A stretch of DNA of 64,000 nucleotides, taken from the NCBI RefSeq assembly GCF_049647105.1, contig NZ_JBARWZ010000254.1, forward strand, positions 1 through 64,000, read 5' to 3'. Origin of the DNA: Actinophytocola sp049647105. Lineage in GTDB: Bacteria > Actinomycetota > Actinomycetes > Mycobacteriales > Pseudonocardiaceae. The translations under genes and the position numbers were made by a program. Positions 1 through 8,169 of this stretch are shown here, piece by piece. Below the pieces are notes generated by a model. That model worked only from the letters and a program-made list of their open reading frames with translations, ran no database searches and had not been told where the DNA came from. Every line of letters begins with the position of its first letter. The first letter of the stretch is position 1.

Positions 1-2
1 CC

Positions 3-2906
3 CCTCACCCCGGCGAGGCCGCCCGCAACGGCCGCCGCGCGGCGGAGACTCCCGGTTTCCCGTCGGACGCTCCCCACCCCGGTGACGGCACCCGGAACAG
101 CTTCTTCGCGGTCGGCGAGCCACCGGCCTTCCCGCACGACGCCCGCACCGGTGAGGCCCCCGCACTGCCCGGCGCCCGCACAGGTGACGCCCCGGTACTG
201 CCCGGTGCCCGCAACGGCCGCCGCGACGCGTTCCCGCCCGCCGCCCCCGGTGAGGGCTCCGCCCCTCGCGCCCGACGAGGCGCCCGTCCCGGCAACGCCA
301 CCCCCGAGGCGTTCCTGCCCGAGGCCCCCGGCGAAGGGTCCGGCCCCCGCTCCCGCCGAGGCGCACCCCGCCCCGGCAACGCCGCGCCCGACCCATTCCT
401 GCCGGACGCCCCCGGTGAGGGCTCCGGGCCCCGGTCCCGCCGCGTCGGCCCCCACCCCGGTGAGGCGGCGCGCAACGGCCGCCGCGACGCCACCCACGGC
501 GCGTTCCTGCCCGACGCTCCCGGCGAAGGCTCCGCGTTCTTCCCGAACACCTCCCACGCCCCGGGCGAGGCCTCCGCGCACCACGCCATCCCGGGCGAGG
601 CTCCCAGCCCGCTCCCGCGCCGGGGCGGCCGCCGGGCGGGCGAATCGTCCGCCCACCACGCCATCCCAGAGGACCCGCGCACCACCCGCCGCCCGGGTGA
701 GGCCTCGGCCCACCTCCCGATTCCCGGTGGCCCGAACGGTTTCCCACCCGACGGCCGCCGTGTCGGCGAGACCTCGGCCCACTACCCGGTGCCCGGCGAC
801 CCCAACGGCTTCCCCCGCGACCGCGCGGGTGAGGCGCCCGCACGCTTCGCGATTCCCGGCGAGCCCCCCGTCTTCCCCCGCGACGACGCCCCCCTCAACG
901 GCCGCCGCGCAGGCGAGACCTCCGCGCACTACCCGGTGCCCGGGCACGACCCCCGTCGCCAGGGCCCGCCGACGCCACCTCCCGGGCAGTGGCCAGCGGA
1001 GTCGCTGTCCGACCCTCGGCTGCCCCCGGTGGCCGGCGACGCCCCCGAGGCCCCGTCCCGGCCCATGACCACCGGTGTCCCGCCGGTTCCGCCGCCGCTG
1101 CCGCCGCGCGGTGACGACGACCTCGTCTCGATGACCACCGAGATGGAGGCCATCGGCGAGGAGGTGCAGAAGCGGCGCTCGATCGACCACACGCTCGCGC
1201 GCTTCTCCGCCGTCCACGACGAGATCAAGGCCGAGGAGCGGGAGAAGAAGGCCAAGCGCCGCAAGCTCCGGCCGTGGCAGAACGACGACACCGAGATGGA
1301 CCGCCTCGACGAGCTGGACGCGCAGCAGTCGATGGCGATGCAGATCCCCGCCGTCCCGAGGGACGACGAGGACGAGCCGGAGGAAGAAGACCCCAAGAAG
1401 GCCCGCCAGCGCAAGAAGAAGCTGCGCAAGAAGTTACGCGGCCGGACGGCGGGCAAGGCGTTCGTGGTGTTCTTCGCAGGGCTCGTGTTCGTCGGCACCG
1501 CGACCGGCTGGAGTTTCAAGGCCTACCTGGAGGGCGAATCGCAGACCGTCGACGCGCTCGACCTCGAGTCCAAGGCCATCCAGGACGCCGACGCGCAGCT
1601 GGGTGACGAGAACTTCCTGCTCGTCGGCTCCGACACCCGCTCGGGTGCGGCCGCCGGGGATGGCGTCGGCGACGAGAACACGATCCAGGGCGCGCGGTCC
1701 GACACCGTGATGATCGCGCACATCCCCAAGAACCGGCAGCGGGTCGTGGTCGTCTCCTTTCCGCGCGACCTCGAGGTGACCCGCCCGGCCTGCCAGGGCT
1801 GGGACGCCAAGACCGGCGAGCTGAACGCCGAGCAGCACCCGGCCGAGGAACAGGTCAAGATCAACACGGCCTACCAGGTCGGCGGGCCCAAGTGCGTGAC
1901 GAAGATGGTGCAGGAGCTGTCCGGCCTCGCCATCAACCACTTCGTGGGCATCGACTTCCACGGCTTCAAGGACATGGTCGACGCGGTCGAGGGCGTCGAG
2001 GTCTGCGTCGAGCGGCCGATGAAGGACGAGACTCTCGGCACGATCGTGTCGGAGGCGGGCAAGAACGTGCGGCTCACCGGCGACCAGGCGCTGAACTTCG
2101 TGCGTGCCAGGAAGGTCGAGGGTGACGGCACCTCCGACTACGGCCGCATCATCCGCCAGCAGCGGTTCCTGTCCTCCCTGCTGCGCAAGGCGATGTCGGG
2201 TGAGGTGCTGTTGAACCCCGGCAAGCTGACCGACTTCGTCGACGCGTTCTCGAAGGCCACGTTCGGTGACAACGTCGGCGTGGACCAGCTGTTCATGCTC
2301 GGCCAGTCGATGCAGGGCGTCGAGGCGGGCCGGGTCACGTTCATCACCGTGCCGACCGTCGGCGAAGCCAACGACCGAGGCAACGAGGACCTCCTCACCG
2401 ACGACACGAACGCGCTCTTCGAGGCGATCCGCCAGGACACCCCGCTCCCCGGCGAGACCCCGCCCAAGCCCGCCGACGACGCGTCGCAGAAGACGGCGCA
2501 GCAGTCCGGCCTCAAGCAGGACGAGCCGCAGGGCCCTGTCGACCCGAAGACCATCAAGATCCAGGTGCTGAACGGCGGCAACGAGACCGGCGGCATCGCG
2601 GGCGACACCGCGGACGCGCTCGCCGAGTACGGCTTCCAGATCATGCGCGTCGACCCGGCACCGGAGAACATCGATAAGCCGTCGATCATCAAGCACAGCA
2701 AGGAACGCACCGCCGAGGCGCAGACACTGCAGGCCGCGGTCCCTGGCTCGCAGCTGGTCGAGGACGCGTCGGTGGGGGGCGCGATCCTGCTGGTCGTCGG
2801 CCCCGGCTTCGACGGCGAGGTCGTGTCGCCCAACGGCGGCGGCAAGCCGGTCGAGGTGCCCGAGAACCTGTCGACGGTCAACGCGGGCGACGGTTCCTGC
2901 GCGTAG
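3..2906 (+). CDS. LCP (LytR-CpsA-Psr) family cell-wall ligase, 5' end outside the window
   Basis: LCP enzymes transfer lipid-linked polymers such as arabinogalactan or teichoic acids to peptidoglycan on the outer face of the membrane. The frame is open from the window edge with no plausible start, so the gene begins upstream; 967 residues are visible. Roughly the first 350 are a disordered Pro/Gly/Arg-rich stretch with degenerate copies of a unit like GE(A/T)SAHYPVPGDPNGFP. A charged segment follows (Lys/Arg/Glu-rich, about 400-480), then one membrane helix (FVVFFAGLVFVGTATGW, about 487-504). The LCP domain (about 535-730) contains the phosphate-binding SFPRD motif. A LytR_C domain (IKIQVLNGG, about 850-935) closes the protein. 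The topology is cytoplasmic N-terminus, single helix, external catalytic domain. The very long N-terminal tail is unusual compared with ordinary LCP proteins. Confidence 0.9.
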   Translation, partial: PHPGEAARNGRRAAETPGFPSDAPHPGDGTRNSFFAVGEPPAFPHDARTGEAPALPGARTGDAPVLPGARNGRRDAFPPAAPGEGSAPRARRGARPGNATPEAFLPEAPGEGSGPRSRRGAPRPGNAAPDPFLPDAPGEGSGPRSRRVGPHPGEAARNGRRDATHGAFLPDAPGEGSAFFPNTSHAPGEASAHHAIPGEAPSPLPRRGGRRAGESSAHHAIPEDPRTTRRPGEASAHLPIPGGPNGFPPDGRRVGETSAHYPVPGDPNGFPRDRAGEAPARFAIPGEPPVFPRDDAPLNGRRAGETSAHYPVPGHDPRRQGPPTPPPGQWPAESLSDPRLPPVAGDAPEAPSRPMTTGVPPVPPPLPPRGDDDLVSMTTEMEAIGEEVQKRRSIDHTLARFSAVHDEIKAEEREKKAKRRKLRPWQNDDTEMDRLDELDAQQSMAMQIPAVPRDDEDEPEEEDPKKARQRKKKLRKKLRGRTAGKAFVVFFAGLVFVGTATGWSFKAYLEGESQTVDALDLESKAIQDADAQLGDENFLLVGSDTRSGAAAGDGVGDENTIQGARSDTVMIAHIPKNRQRVVVVSFPRDLEVTRPACQGWDAKTGELNAEQHPAEEQVKINTAYQVGGPKCVTKMVQELSGLAINHFVGIDFHGFKDMVDAVEGVEVCVERPMKDETLGTIVSEAGKNVRLTGDQALNFVRARKVEGDGTSDYGRIIRQQRFLSSLLRKAMSGEVLLNPGKLTDFVDAFSKATFGDNVGVDQLFMLGQSMQGVEAGRVTFITVPTVGEANDRGNEDLLTDDTNALFEAIRQDTPLPGETPPKPADDASQKTAQQSGLKQDEPQGPVDPKTIKIQVLNGGNETGGIAGDTADALAEYGFQIMRVDPAPENIDKPSIIKHSKERTAEAQTLQAAVPGSQLVEDASVGGAILLVVGPGFDGEVVSPNGGGKPVEVPENLSTVNAGDGSCA

Positions 2907-2925
2907 CACCCATTGGTGGCCTCGG

Positions 2926-2947
2926 GTTCACCGGGGATTCATCCGGG
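2926..2947 (+). promoter_or_regulatory. PHO box upstream of phoU
   Basis: Two 11-nt direct repeat units, GTTCACCGGGG followed directly by ATTCATCCGGG, match the tandem 11-mer architecture of actinobacterial PhoP operators. The site lies 40 bp before the phoU start, so it should place phoU under PhoP (phosphate starvation) control. PhoP itself is not in the window. Confidence 0.7.
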
Positions 2948-2974
2948 AATCCGGTTGCCGTGTGTAGGCGCCCG

Positions 2975-2980
2975 TAGGCT
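2975..2980 (+). promoter_or_regulatory. -10 element of phoU, leaderless type
   Basis: TAGGCT ends 6 nt before the phoU ATG, the spacing expected when transcription starts at or next to the start codon. No Shine-Dalgarno sequence precedes the ATG. The PHO box lies at about -60 to -40, where PhoP activation sites usually sit. Confidence 0.5.
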
Positions 2981-2986
2981 GTCGCC

Positions 2987-3652
2987 ATGCGTGAGGCCTA
3001 CCATGTCGAACTCGGTCAGCTCGCGGAAGAGCTGGCCAACATGTGCTCCATGTCCGCGACCGCGATGGAGCTCGCCACCCGGGCGCTGCTGGACACCGAT
3101 CTCGGCCTCGCCGAACAGGTGATCGGCGACGACGTCAAGATCGACGACGCCAGGTCGTCCTGCGAGGAGCACGCCTACGCGCTCCTCGCGCTGCAGGCGC
3201 CGGTGGCGACCGACCTCCGCACGGTCCTCGCCGCCATCCACGCCGCGGAGAGCCTCGAGCGGATGGGTGACCTGGCGCTGCACGTGGCGAAGGCCGCACG
3301 CCGCCGTCACCCGAACCCGGTGCTGCCGGACCCGGTGCGACCGTACTTCGCCGAGATGGGGCGCCTGGCGGGCGAGCTGGCCCGCGACGCGGAGCAGGTC
3401 ATCCTGAACAAGGACATCGACCAGGCCCGCTCGCTGGAGCAGGCCGACGACGAGATGGACGACCTCCACCGCCACCTGTTCTCGGTGATCATGGACAAGG
3501 ACTGGCCGCACGGCGTCGCGGCCGCGGTGGACGTCACCCTGCTCGGCCGGTTCTACGAGCGCTTCGCCGACCACGCGGTATCGGTCGCCAAGCGCGTGGT
3601 GTTCGTGGTGACCGGCCGCATGCCGGGCTACGTGGAGGACGAGGACGTCTAG
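2987..3652 (+). CDS. phoU: PhoU family phosphate signalling regulator
   Basis: PhoU links the PstSCAB transporter to the PhoR sensor kinase and represses the Pho response when phosphate is plentiful; it acts at the inner face of the membrane. The 221-residue protein has the usual length and the two helical PhoU repeats (about 15-105 and 120-205). It starts MREAYHVELGQLAEELANMC, as actinobacterial PhoU/PhoY proteins do. The metal-binding clusters are carried by acidic stretches such as DDEMDDLHRHLF. A PHO box and a leaderless -10 precede it. The pst genes lie about 3.7 kb away on the other strand, separated by ESX cassette A. Its stop overlaps the stop of the convergent espG-like gene by 4 nt. 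Confidence 0.93.
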   Translation: MREAYHVELGQLAEELANMCSMSATAMELATRALLDTDLGLAEQVIGDDVKIDDARSSCEEHAYALLALQAPVATDLRTVLAAIHAAESLERMGDLALHVAKAARRRHPNPVLPDPVRPYFAEMGRLAGELARDAEQVILNKDIDQARSLEQADDEMDDLHRHLFSVIMDKDWPHGVAAAVDVTLLGRFYERFADHAVSVAKRVVFVVTGRMPGYVEDEDV

Positions 3653-4419
3653 CGGGTCACCGGGGCCACCGACTCGATCATCTCGCCGAGCGTCGACGCC
3701 AGGCGGGCCGAGTCGGCCGGGCTGAACGTGCTGCGTACCTGACCGTCGTCGCCGACCGGCCGCGACAGCGTCAGGTACCGGCCCGCGTCCGTGTCGATCC
3801 ACGTCAGGTTGCCGCCACGCAGCTCCTTGCCGGTGCGCCGGTCGCGCCCGGAGACGGAGAAGAACCCCGTCCCGGTGCGCGGCCTGGCGAGGTAGCTCGC
3901 GGCGATCCGCATCTGCTGGTCGTTGCCGCTACCGCCGTGTATCCGCGTCAGGACGTCGTCCTGCTCGGACTGGACCGGCCCGGGGCGGGTGACGGTCACC
4001 GACTGGCCGGGGCCCGCCGCCACCTTCGGCAGCAGCCCGACCAGCGAGATGGCCAGCGCGGTGGGCCGGATCGGCTCCAGCCGGAACTTCTCGCCCTCCT
4101 TGGCCGCGAGCACCCCCGTCTCACCGTTGGTGGCGGCCCGCGCGTACACCTTCCGCGTCTTCTCGGCCGTGCCCATCACGGCCACCGAGATCACCGGCTG
4201 CGACAGGACCTTGAACGCACGCGTCAGGTCCGGGTCGATGTCGGTGCCGCGGATCAGGCCGCGCCTGCCCAGGTCCAGGAACACCTCGCGGGCGATGCGC
4301 TGCCGGTCGACCTGGAACTCACCGAAGCTCGGGATGTCGAACGGAAACTGCCGGACGTTGGCGTCGAGCGTCTGCGCGAGCACATCCACCTCGGCCAGCG
4401 TGAGCAAGTAACCGGCCAT
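3649..4419 (-). CDS. ESX secretion-associated protein, EspG family (cassette A)
   Basis: EspG proteins are cytosolic chaperones that bind the tip of PPE proteins and hand them to the type VII secretion ATPase. The 256-residue product has the family's usual length and opening (GYLLTLAEVDVLAQTLDANVR), a central region with the repeated AGPGQSVTVTRPG type strand also found in the second EspG at 40503-41315, and an alpha/beta C-terminus. The start is ATG at 4419, which overlaps the stop of the upstream PPE-like gene as TGATG; a GTG one codon upstream is an alternative. This coupling fits a chaperone made with its client. No ecc core genes are nearby, so the secretion apparatus must be encoded elsewhere. 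Confidence 0.85.
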   Translation of the reverse strand: MAGYLLTLAEVDVLAQTLDANVRQFPFDIPSFGEFQVDRQRIAREVFLDLGRRGLIRGTDIDPDLTRAFKVLSQPVISVAVMGTAEKTRKVYARAATNGETGVLAAKEGEKFRLEPIRPTALAISLVGLLPKVAAGPGQSVTVTRPGPVQSEQDDVLTRIHGGSGNDQQMRIAASYLARPRTGTGFFSVSGRDRRTGKELRGGNLTWIDTDAGRYLTLSRPVGDDGQVRSTFSPADSARLASTLGEMIESVAPVTR

Positions 4420-6176
4420 CACTCACCGATCACCGGCGGCGCGGTCATCTGGTCGGTGCCGAACACGGCGTCCGGGTCGCCCTCGACCAGGAACGACGGT
4501 CGCTTGTGCTCGTCGTCCTCCTCGCCATCGCCACGGCGGCCGCCGAGTGGCCCTCCCATGCCGCCCGCACCACCGCGGCCCGCCGCGCCCGCGGCACCGC
4601 CACGCACGGGCGCACCCTCTCCGAGCGCACCGCCCGAGCCCATGCCGCCTGCACCGAGACCACGGCCGGGCGCACCCTGACCGCCGCCCGCGCCGGAACC
4701 ACTGCCGCCACCGCCCACGCCGGAACCACTGCCACCGCCGGGGCCACCGCCGCTGCCGCTGCCGAAGCCACCTGAGCCGGGGCCACCGCCGAAACCACCC
4801 CGTCCGCCGAAGTTGCCGCCTCCGCCGCCTCCGCCGCGGCCGCCGTAGCTACCGCCACCGCCTCGGCCGCGGTCGAAGTCGCCGCCGTTCGGTCCGGGCA
4901 GGCCGGTGACCGGGAGCGGCGGGACCGACGGGTTCTGGCCGAACTGGTTGCCACCACCGCCACCCCCGCCACCGGGGAACTGGCCGGGACCTGGCAGTAC
5001 GGGCACGTCGCCGCTCGGGGTGGTGCCGCTGCCGCCCGGACCGTTCGGGCCGCCGGGGATGGTCGGGACACCGGGGATGTTCGGGCCGCCGGGGCCGTTG
5101 GGTCCGCCAGGTCCGTTCGGGCCGCCCGGGTTACCGGGGTTGCCGGGGCCGGGCGTGCCGGGTGGCACGGTCGGCACGCCCGGGTTGCCCGGGTTGCCGC
5201 TGCCTGGCGGGTTGCCGCTGCCCGACGGCGTGAAGCCGCCGGGGTCGTTCGTGCCCGGGGTGTTCGTGCCGATCGGGCCGACGTTCGAGTTCTCGATGTT
5301 CGTCGTGCCCGTCGAACTGCTGGACAGCGTCGGCGGCGGACCGAACGCGGGCATGGTGCTCGCGCCGGACAGGCCGCTGTCGTAGGTGTCGACGACGCCG
5401 GCGGCGCGCTCGTGCGCGGCCTGCTGCGCGTCGTACTGCGCCTGGTAGTCGTCGAGCTTGCGGATCAGCTCGAACGGGTTCGACTCGGACTGCAGGTCCG
5501 CGTTGGCGGCGTCGATGTCGAAGTCCACCGGCTCCGGCATCTCCCGCTTCGCCTGGGCGAGCGCGGACGCCTGCAGGTTCGTCTGCGTGCCGGCCAGCTG
5601 CGCGCTCTGGCCCGCGTCGCCGACCCAGTTGCCGACCTGCGCCATGAACGTCCGCGCCGAGTCACCGGCCGAGCCCTGCCAGTCGCCCTCGCTGTTGTTG
5701 ATGGCCGACGCGACACCGGACTGGAAGCGGGTCATCGCGTTGCCCGCCGAGATCCACAGGTCCCCGGACTCGCCGACGGCGTCAGGGTTCACGTCCTCGG
5801 TGACCATGGTCTTGAGCTGCGGATGCGGCGTCGACATGTAGTTGGCGCTCATCATGACCGGGCCCTCACGGGTCTGCACACCCTGCGCGAGCTCGGCCGC
5901 GCGTGTGTTCATCTCCGTGTTGTACGTGTCCTCCACGCGGTTGCCATGGTTGAACATGTCGATCAGCCGGTCCAGCACCGATCCCTGGTCGACCGCGCGG
6001 TCCACCTGGGTCTCGGCGTCCTGCTCGGTCTCCTCGCCGGTCTGCGTGGTCTGGTGCCGGTCGATGTAGGTCGAGCGGCTCGAGTCCCGGGTGGAGTCGT
6101 AGTACGGGCTCGACCGGTCGTAGTTCGGGCTGTACGGATCGGACACATCGTCCCGTGACTGGTGATTTGTGACCAT
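4419..6176 (-). CDS. PPE-like ESX substrate with Gly/Pro-rich tail (cassette A)
   Basis: The 585-residue protein has a helical WXG100/PPE-like N-terminal half (about 60-270; includes TRFQSGVASAINNSEGDWQG and helices with Gln/Ala heptads). A long low-complexity half follows: collagen-like PGNPG, GPNGPGG and PNIPG repeats (about 300-400), then Gly-rich tracts. The last about 60 residues recover sequence character: AAGAAGRGG, RRGDGEED, DAVFG and terminal PPVIGE. This tail is shared almost feature for feature with the paralogue at 41386-42849, so it is under selection in spite of the intervening low complexity. The next gene encodes an EspG chaperone. The protein is probably exported by an ESX system and could act at the cell surface; a specific role cannot be assigned. 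Confidence 0.75.
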   Translation of the reverse strand: MVTNHQSRDDVSDPYSPNYDRSSPYYDSTRDSSRSTYIDRHQTTQTGEETEQDAETQVDRAVDQGSVLDRLIDMFNHGNRVEDTYNTEMNTRAAELAQGVQTREGPVMMSANYMSTPHPQLKTMVTEDVNPDAVGESGDLWISAGNAMTRFQSGVASAINNSEGDWQGSAGDSARTFMAQVGNWVGDAGQSAQLAGTQTNLQASALAQAKREMPEPVDFDIDAANADLQSESNPFELIRKLDDYQAQYDAQQAAHERAAGVVDTYDSGLSGASTMPAFGPPPTLSSSSTGTTNIENSNVGPIGTNTPGTNDPGGFTPSGSGNPPGSGNPGNPGVPTVPPGTPGPGNPGNPGGPNGPGGPNGPGGPNIPGVPTIPGGPNGPGGSGTTPSGDVPVLPGPGQFPGGGGGGGGNQFGQNPSVPPLPVTGLPGPNGGDFDRGRGGGGSYGGRGGGGGGGNFGGRGGFGGGPGSGGFGSGSGGGPGGGSGSGVGGGGSGSGAGGGQGAPGRGLGAGGMGSGGALGEGAPVRGGAAGAAGRGGAGGMGGPLGGRRGDGEEDDEHKRPSFLVEGDPDAVFGTDQMTAPPVIGE

Positions 6177-6185
6177 CGCGTGTCC

Positions 6186-6755
6186 TCAGGGCAGTTTCGG
6201 TTCGACGAGTGCGGCGAGCTGCGCCGCGAGCTGGCATCCCTGCTGCTGGTCGCCGCCGACGGCGGTGTTGTCCACCCGCGACGACTCCCCGACACCGAGG
6301 CTGACCCCGCAGCCGCCTGCCGGGCCGATGAACGACGCCGCGTCGTGCGCGCCGATCTTCGGCAGTTGCGTAACGCTGGTGCCGACGATGTCGGAGAGGC
6401 CTCGGGTGTCGAACAGCTCGACGGAGACGGTGAAGCTCTCGTTGAGCGTCGCCCCGTCGTGCCGGTAGCGGCAGACCCTGGCCTCGCCGAGCGTCTTGCC
6501 CTCACCGCCGGTGAGGCCGAGCGAGCCGAGCGCGGCCTGGTCGACGAGCCCGCACGGGTCGACGTCGGCGAGGCCGCCCGGTTCGTCGTCGGGTGTCGAC
6601 GGTTCGCTCGAGTCCGTCGGCGCGTCCGGATCGGTGGTGATGGTCCGCTCCGCGGTGCTGTCGCCGTCCGGGGTCGGGCTGCCCTGGGTCTGCTCCGCGC
6701 AGCCGGCCAGGAGAAGCAGGAGAGCGGCGGTCGCCGCCAGTAGCGGTCTAGACAC
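6186..6755 (-). CDS. DUF3558 lipoprotein (cassette A)
   Basis: This 189-residue protein starts with a lipoprotein signal (MSRPLLAATAALLLLLAGC, lipobox LAGC at about 19), followed by a Thr/Ser/Pro/Asp-rich linker and a DUF3558-type domain with paired cysteines (DPCGLVDQAALGSLGL; ARVCRY; GGCGVSL; GCQLAAQL). It should be anchored on the outer face of the membrane. The GTG start overlaps the stop of the upstream small ESX gene by 8 nt. A second DUF3558 lipoprotein occupies ESX cassette B at 43390-43980, so this family goes with the PPE/EspG pair in this genome. The biochemical function of DUF3558 is unknown to me. Confidence 0.85.
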   Translation of the reverse strand: MSRPLLAATAALLLLLAGCAEQTQGSPTPDGDSTAERTITTDPDAPTDSSEPSTPDDEPGGLADVDPCGLVDQAALGSLGLTGGEGKTLGEARVCRYRHDGATLNESFTVSVELFDTRGLSDIVGTSVTQLPKIGAHDAASFIGPAGGCGVSLGVGESSRVDNTAVGGDQQQGCQLAAQLAALVEPKLP

Positions 6756-7131
6756 GGAAGTTGCTCTCGACGGATGACTCGATGTGCCGGTAGTTGTTCA
6801 TCGCGCCGATCACGCCTGCCTCCGCGTCGACGAGCGAGGCGCGGAACTGCGCCAGCATGGTGAGGAAGCCCTCCTGGTCGGTGGCGACCTCGGTGACGTA
6901 CGGCTTCATCGCCTCGGCGCCGTGGCTCGTGCCGAGCGGGGGCTGCTGGGCGAGCGTGCCGAGGTCGGCGAGGTTGTCGTCGACCCACTTGGCCATCTCG
7001 CGGATGGCCACCAGCAGCGCCTTGCCGCCCGTCTCGTTGACGGCGAACGATCCGTCCGCGGCGGCCTGCTTCAGCCCGTTCATGGAGGCGGCCATCGCCG
7101 CCATCCCTCCGCCACCACCTGCGTCAAGCAT
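6748..7131 (-). CDS. Small ESX-associated (WXG100/EspC-like) protein
   Basis: The 127-residue protein is mostly helical with no signal peptide: a Gly-rich N-terminus (MLDAGGGGGMAAMAASMNGL), helices around REMAKWVDDNLADLGTLAQ and FLTMLAQFRASLVDAEAG, and a C-terminal YRHIE that fits the YxxxD/E export motif of type VII substrates. The frame is open further upstream, but ATG 7131 is preceded by a good ribosome-binding site (AAGGGTGGGG) and the upstream part looks non-coding, so this start was chosen. It is the first gene of cassette A and overlaps the DUF3558 gene. Family membership is inferred from size, composition, export motif and neighbours. Confidence 0.65.
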   Translation of the reverse strand: MLDAGGGGGMAAMAASMNGLKQAAADGSFAVNETGGKALLVAIREMAKWVDDNLADLGTLAQQPPLGTSHGAEAMKPYVTEVATDQEGFLTMLAQFRASLVDAEAGVIGAMNNYRHIESSVESNFRV

Positions 7132-7207
7132 CGCCCCACCCTTCGGAGTCGACCCCAAATCGACCACATTCTGACGCAATCCGGCCCACAAGGGTTCCCC
7201 AAAGTAA

Positions 7208-7360
7208 ACGCCAACTCCGCGTGTCCAACGCCAACGACCCGCGTGTCCAACCGAGATGACCAGCAGTTCGACCAAACCCCATAACGTCGTTATGCGAGTG
7301 GGTTCAACTCGGGGGTCGTGCGGGTTGGACACGCGGGTCGTGCGGGTCGGACACGCGGGG
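7208..7360. repeat. Inverted array of GCGTGTCCAAC units between ESX cassette A and pstB
   Basis: Two copies of CGCGTGTCCAAC lie at 7218-7229 and 7240-7251. Two inverted copies lie at 7324-7335 (GTTGGACACGCG) and 7346-7357 (one mismatch), within tandem 22-nt units. Between the arms is a perfect 13-bp palindrome, ATAACG-T-CGTTAT (7281-7293). The array fills the space between the pstB stop and the promoter region of ESX cassette A. It could end pst transcription, be an operator region, or be a repetitive intergenic motif. Confidence 0.75.
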
Positions 7361-7363
7361 TTG

Positions 7364-8143
7364 TCAGCCGAAGCGGCCGGAGATGTAGTCCTCCGTGGCC
7401 TTCTGGTTCGGGTTCGAGAAGATCTTTTCCGTCGCGTCCATCTCGATCAGCTTGCCCGGCTGGCCGACGCCCGCCAGGTTGAAGAACGCGGTCTGGTCGC
7501 TGACGCGGGCGGCCTGCTGCATGTTGTGGGTGACGATGACGATCGTGTAGTCCTGCTTCAGCTTGCCGATCAGGTCCTCGATCGCGAGCGTCGAGATCGG
7601 GTCCAGCGCCGAGCACGGCTCGTCCATCAGCAGCACGTCCGGCTGCACGGCGATCGCGCGGGCGATGCACAGGCGCTGCTGCTGCCCACCGGACAGCGAC
7701 GAACCCGGCTTGTTGAGGCGGTCCTTCACCTCGTTCCACAGGTTCGCCCCGCGCAGGGACGTCTCGACGACCTCGTCCGCCTCCGCCTTCGACATGCGCT
7801 TGTTGTTGAGCTTCATGCCTGCGAGCACGTTGGCGTGGATCGACATGGTCGGGAACGGGTTTGGCCGCTGGAAGACCATGCCGATCGACCGGCGCACCTG
7901 CACGGGGTCGACGCCGCGGCCGTACAGATCCTCGCCGTCGAGCGCGATCTTGCCCTCGATGTACGCCCTCGGGATCACCTCGTGCATCCGGTTGAGGGAT
8001 CGCAGCACGGTCGACTTGCCGCACCCGGACGGGCCGATGAGGGCCGTCACCGCACGCGGCTCGACCGCCATGGACACACCTTCGACGGCCTTGAACTCGC
8101 CGTAGTAGATGTTGAGGTCGGAGATGTCCAGTCGCTTGGCCAT
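7364..8143 (-). CDS. pstB: Phosphate ABC transporter ATP-binding protein PstB
   Basis: PstB is the cytoplasmic ATPase of the high-affinity phosphate importer. The 259-residue protein shows Walker A (GPSGCGKST), the ABC signature (LSGGQQQR), Walker B (VLLMDEPCSAL) and the switch histidine region (IVTHNMQQA). The length is standard. ATG 8143 was chosen because the conserved domain begins at once (MAKRLDISDLNIYYG) and the open frame upstream overlaps pstA in another frame. It is the last gene of pstS-pstC-pstA-pstB, 26 bp after pstA. Confidence 0.96.
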   Translation of the reverse strand: MAKRLDISDLNIYYGEFKAVEGVSMAVEPRAVTALIGPSGCGKSTVLRSLNRMHEVIPRAYIEGKIALDGEDLYGRGVDPVQVRRSIGMVFQRPNPFPTMSIHANVLAGMKLNNKRMSKAEADEVVETSLRGANLWNEVKDRLNKPGSSLSGGQQQRLCIARAIAVQPDVLLMDEPCSALDPISTLAIEDLIGKLKQDYTIVIVTHNMQQAARVSDQTAFFNLAGVGQPGKLIEMDATEKIFSNPNQKATEDYISGRFG

Positions 8144-8169
8144 GACTTTGTGTGCCTGTCTTCCTTGTC

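Noticed and set aside
5..1068. Long open frames on both strands over the repetitive 5' part of the LCP gene
   Set aside because: They exist because the GC-rich repeats lack stop codons in several frames. Only the frame continuous with the LCP domain gives periodic peptide repeats and a domain.
1434..2909. Long minus-strand frame opposite the LCP domain
   Set aside because: Its product is rich in Arg, Leu, Val and Asp with no recognisable domain, the usual shadow of a GC-rich gene.
5038..5250. CRISPR-like regular repeats
   Set aside because: The periodicity is the coding sequence of collagen-like PGNPG/GPNGPGG repeats in the PPE-like protein, with no spacers or cas genes.
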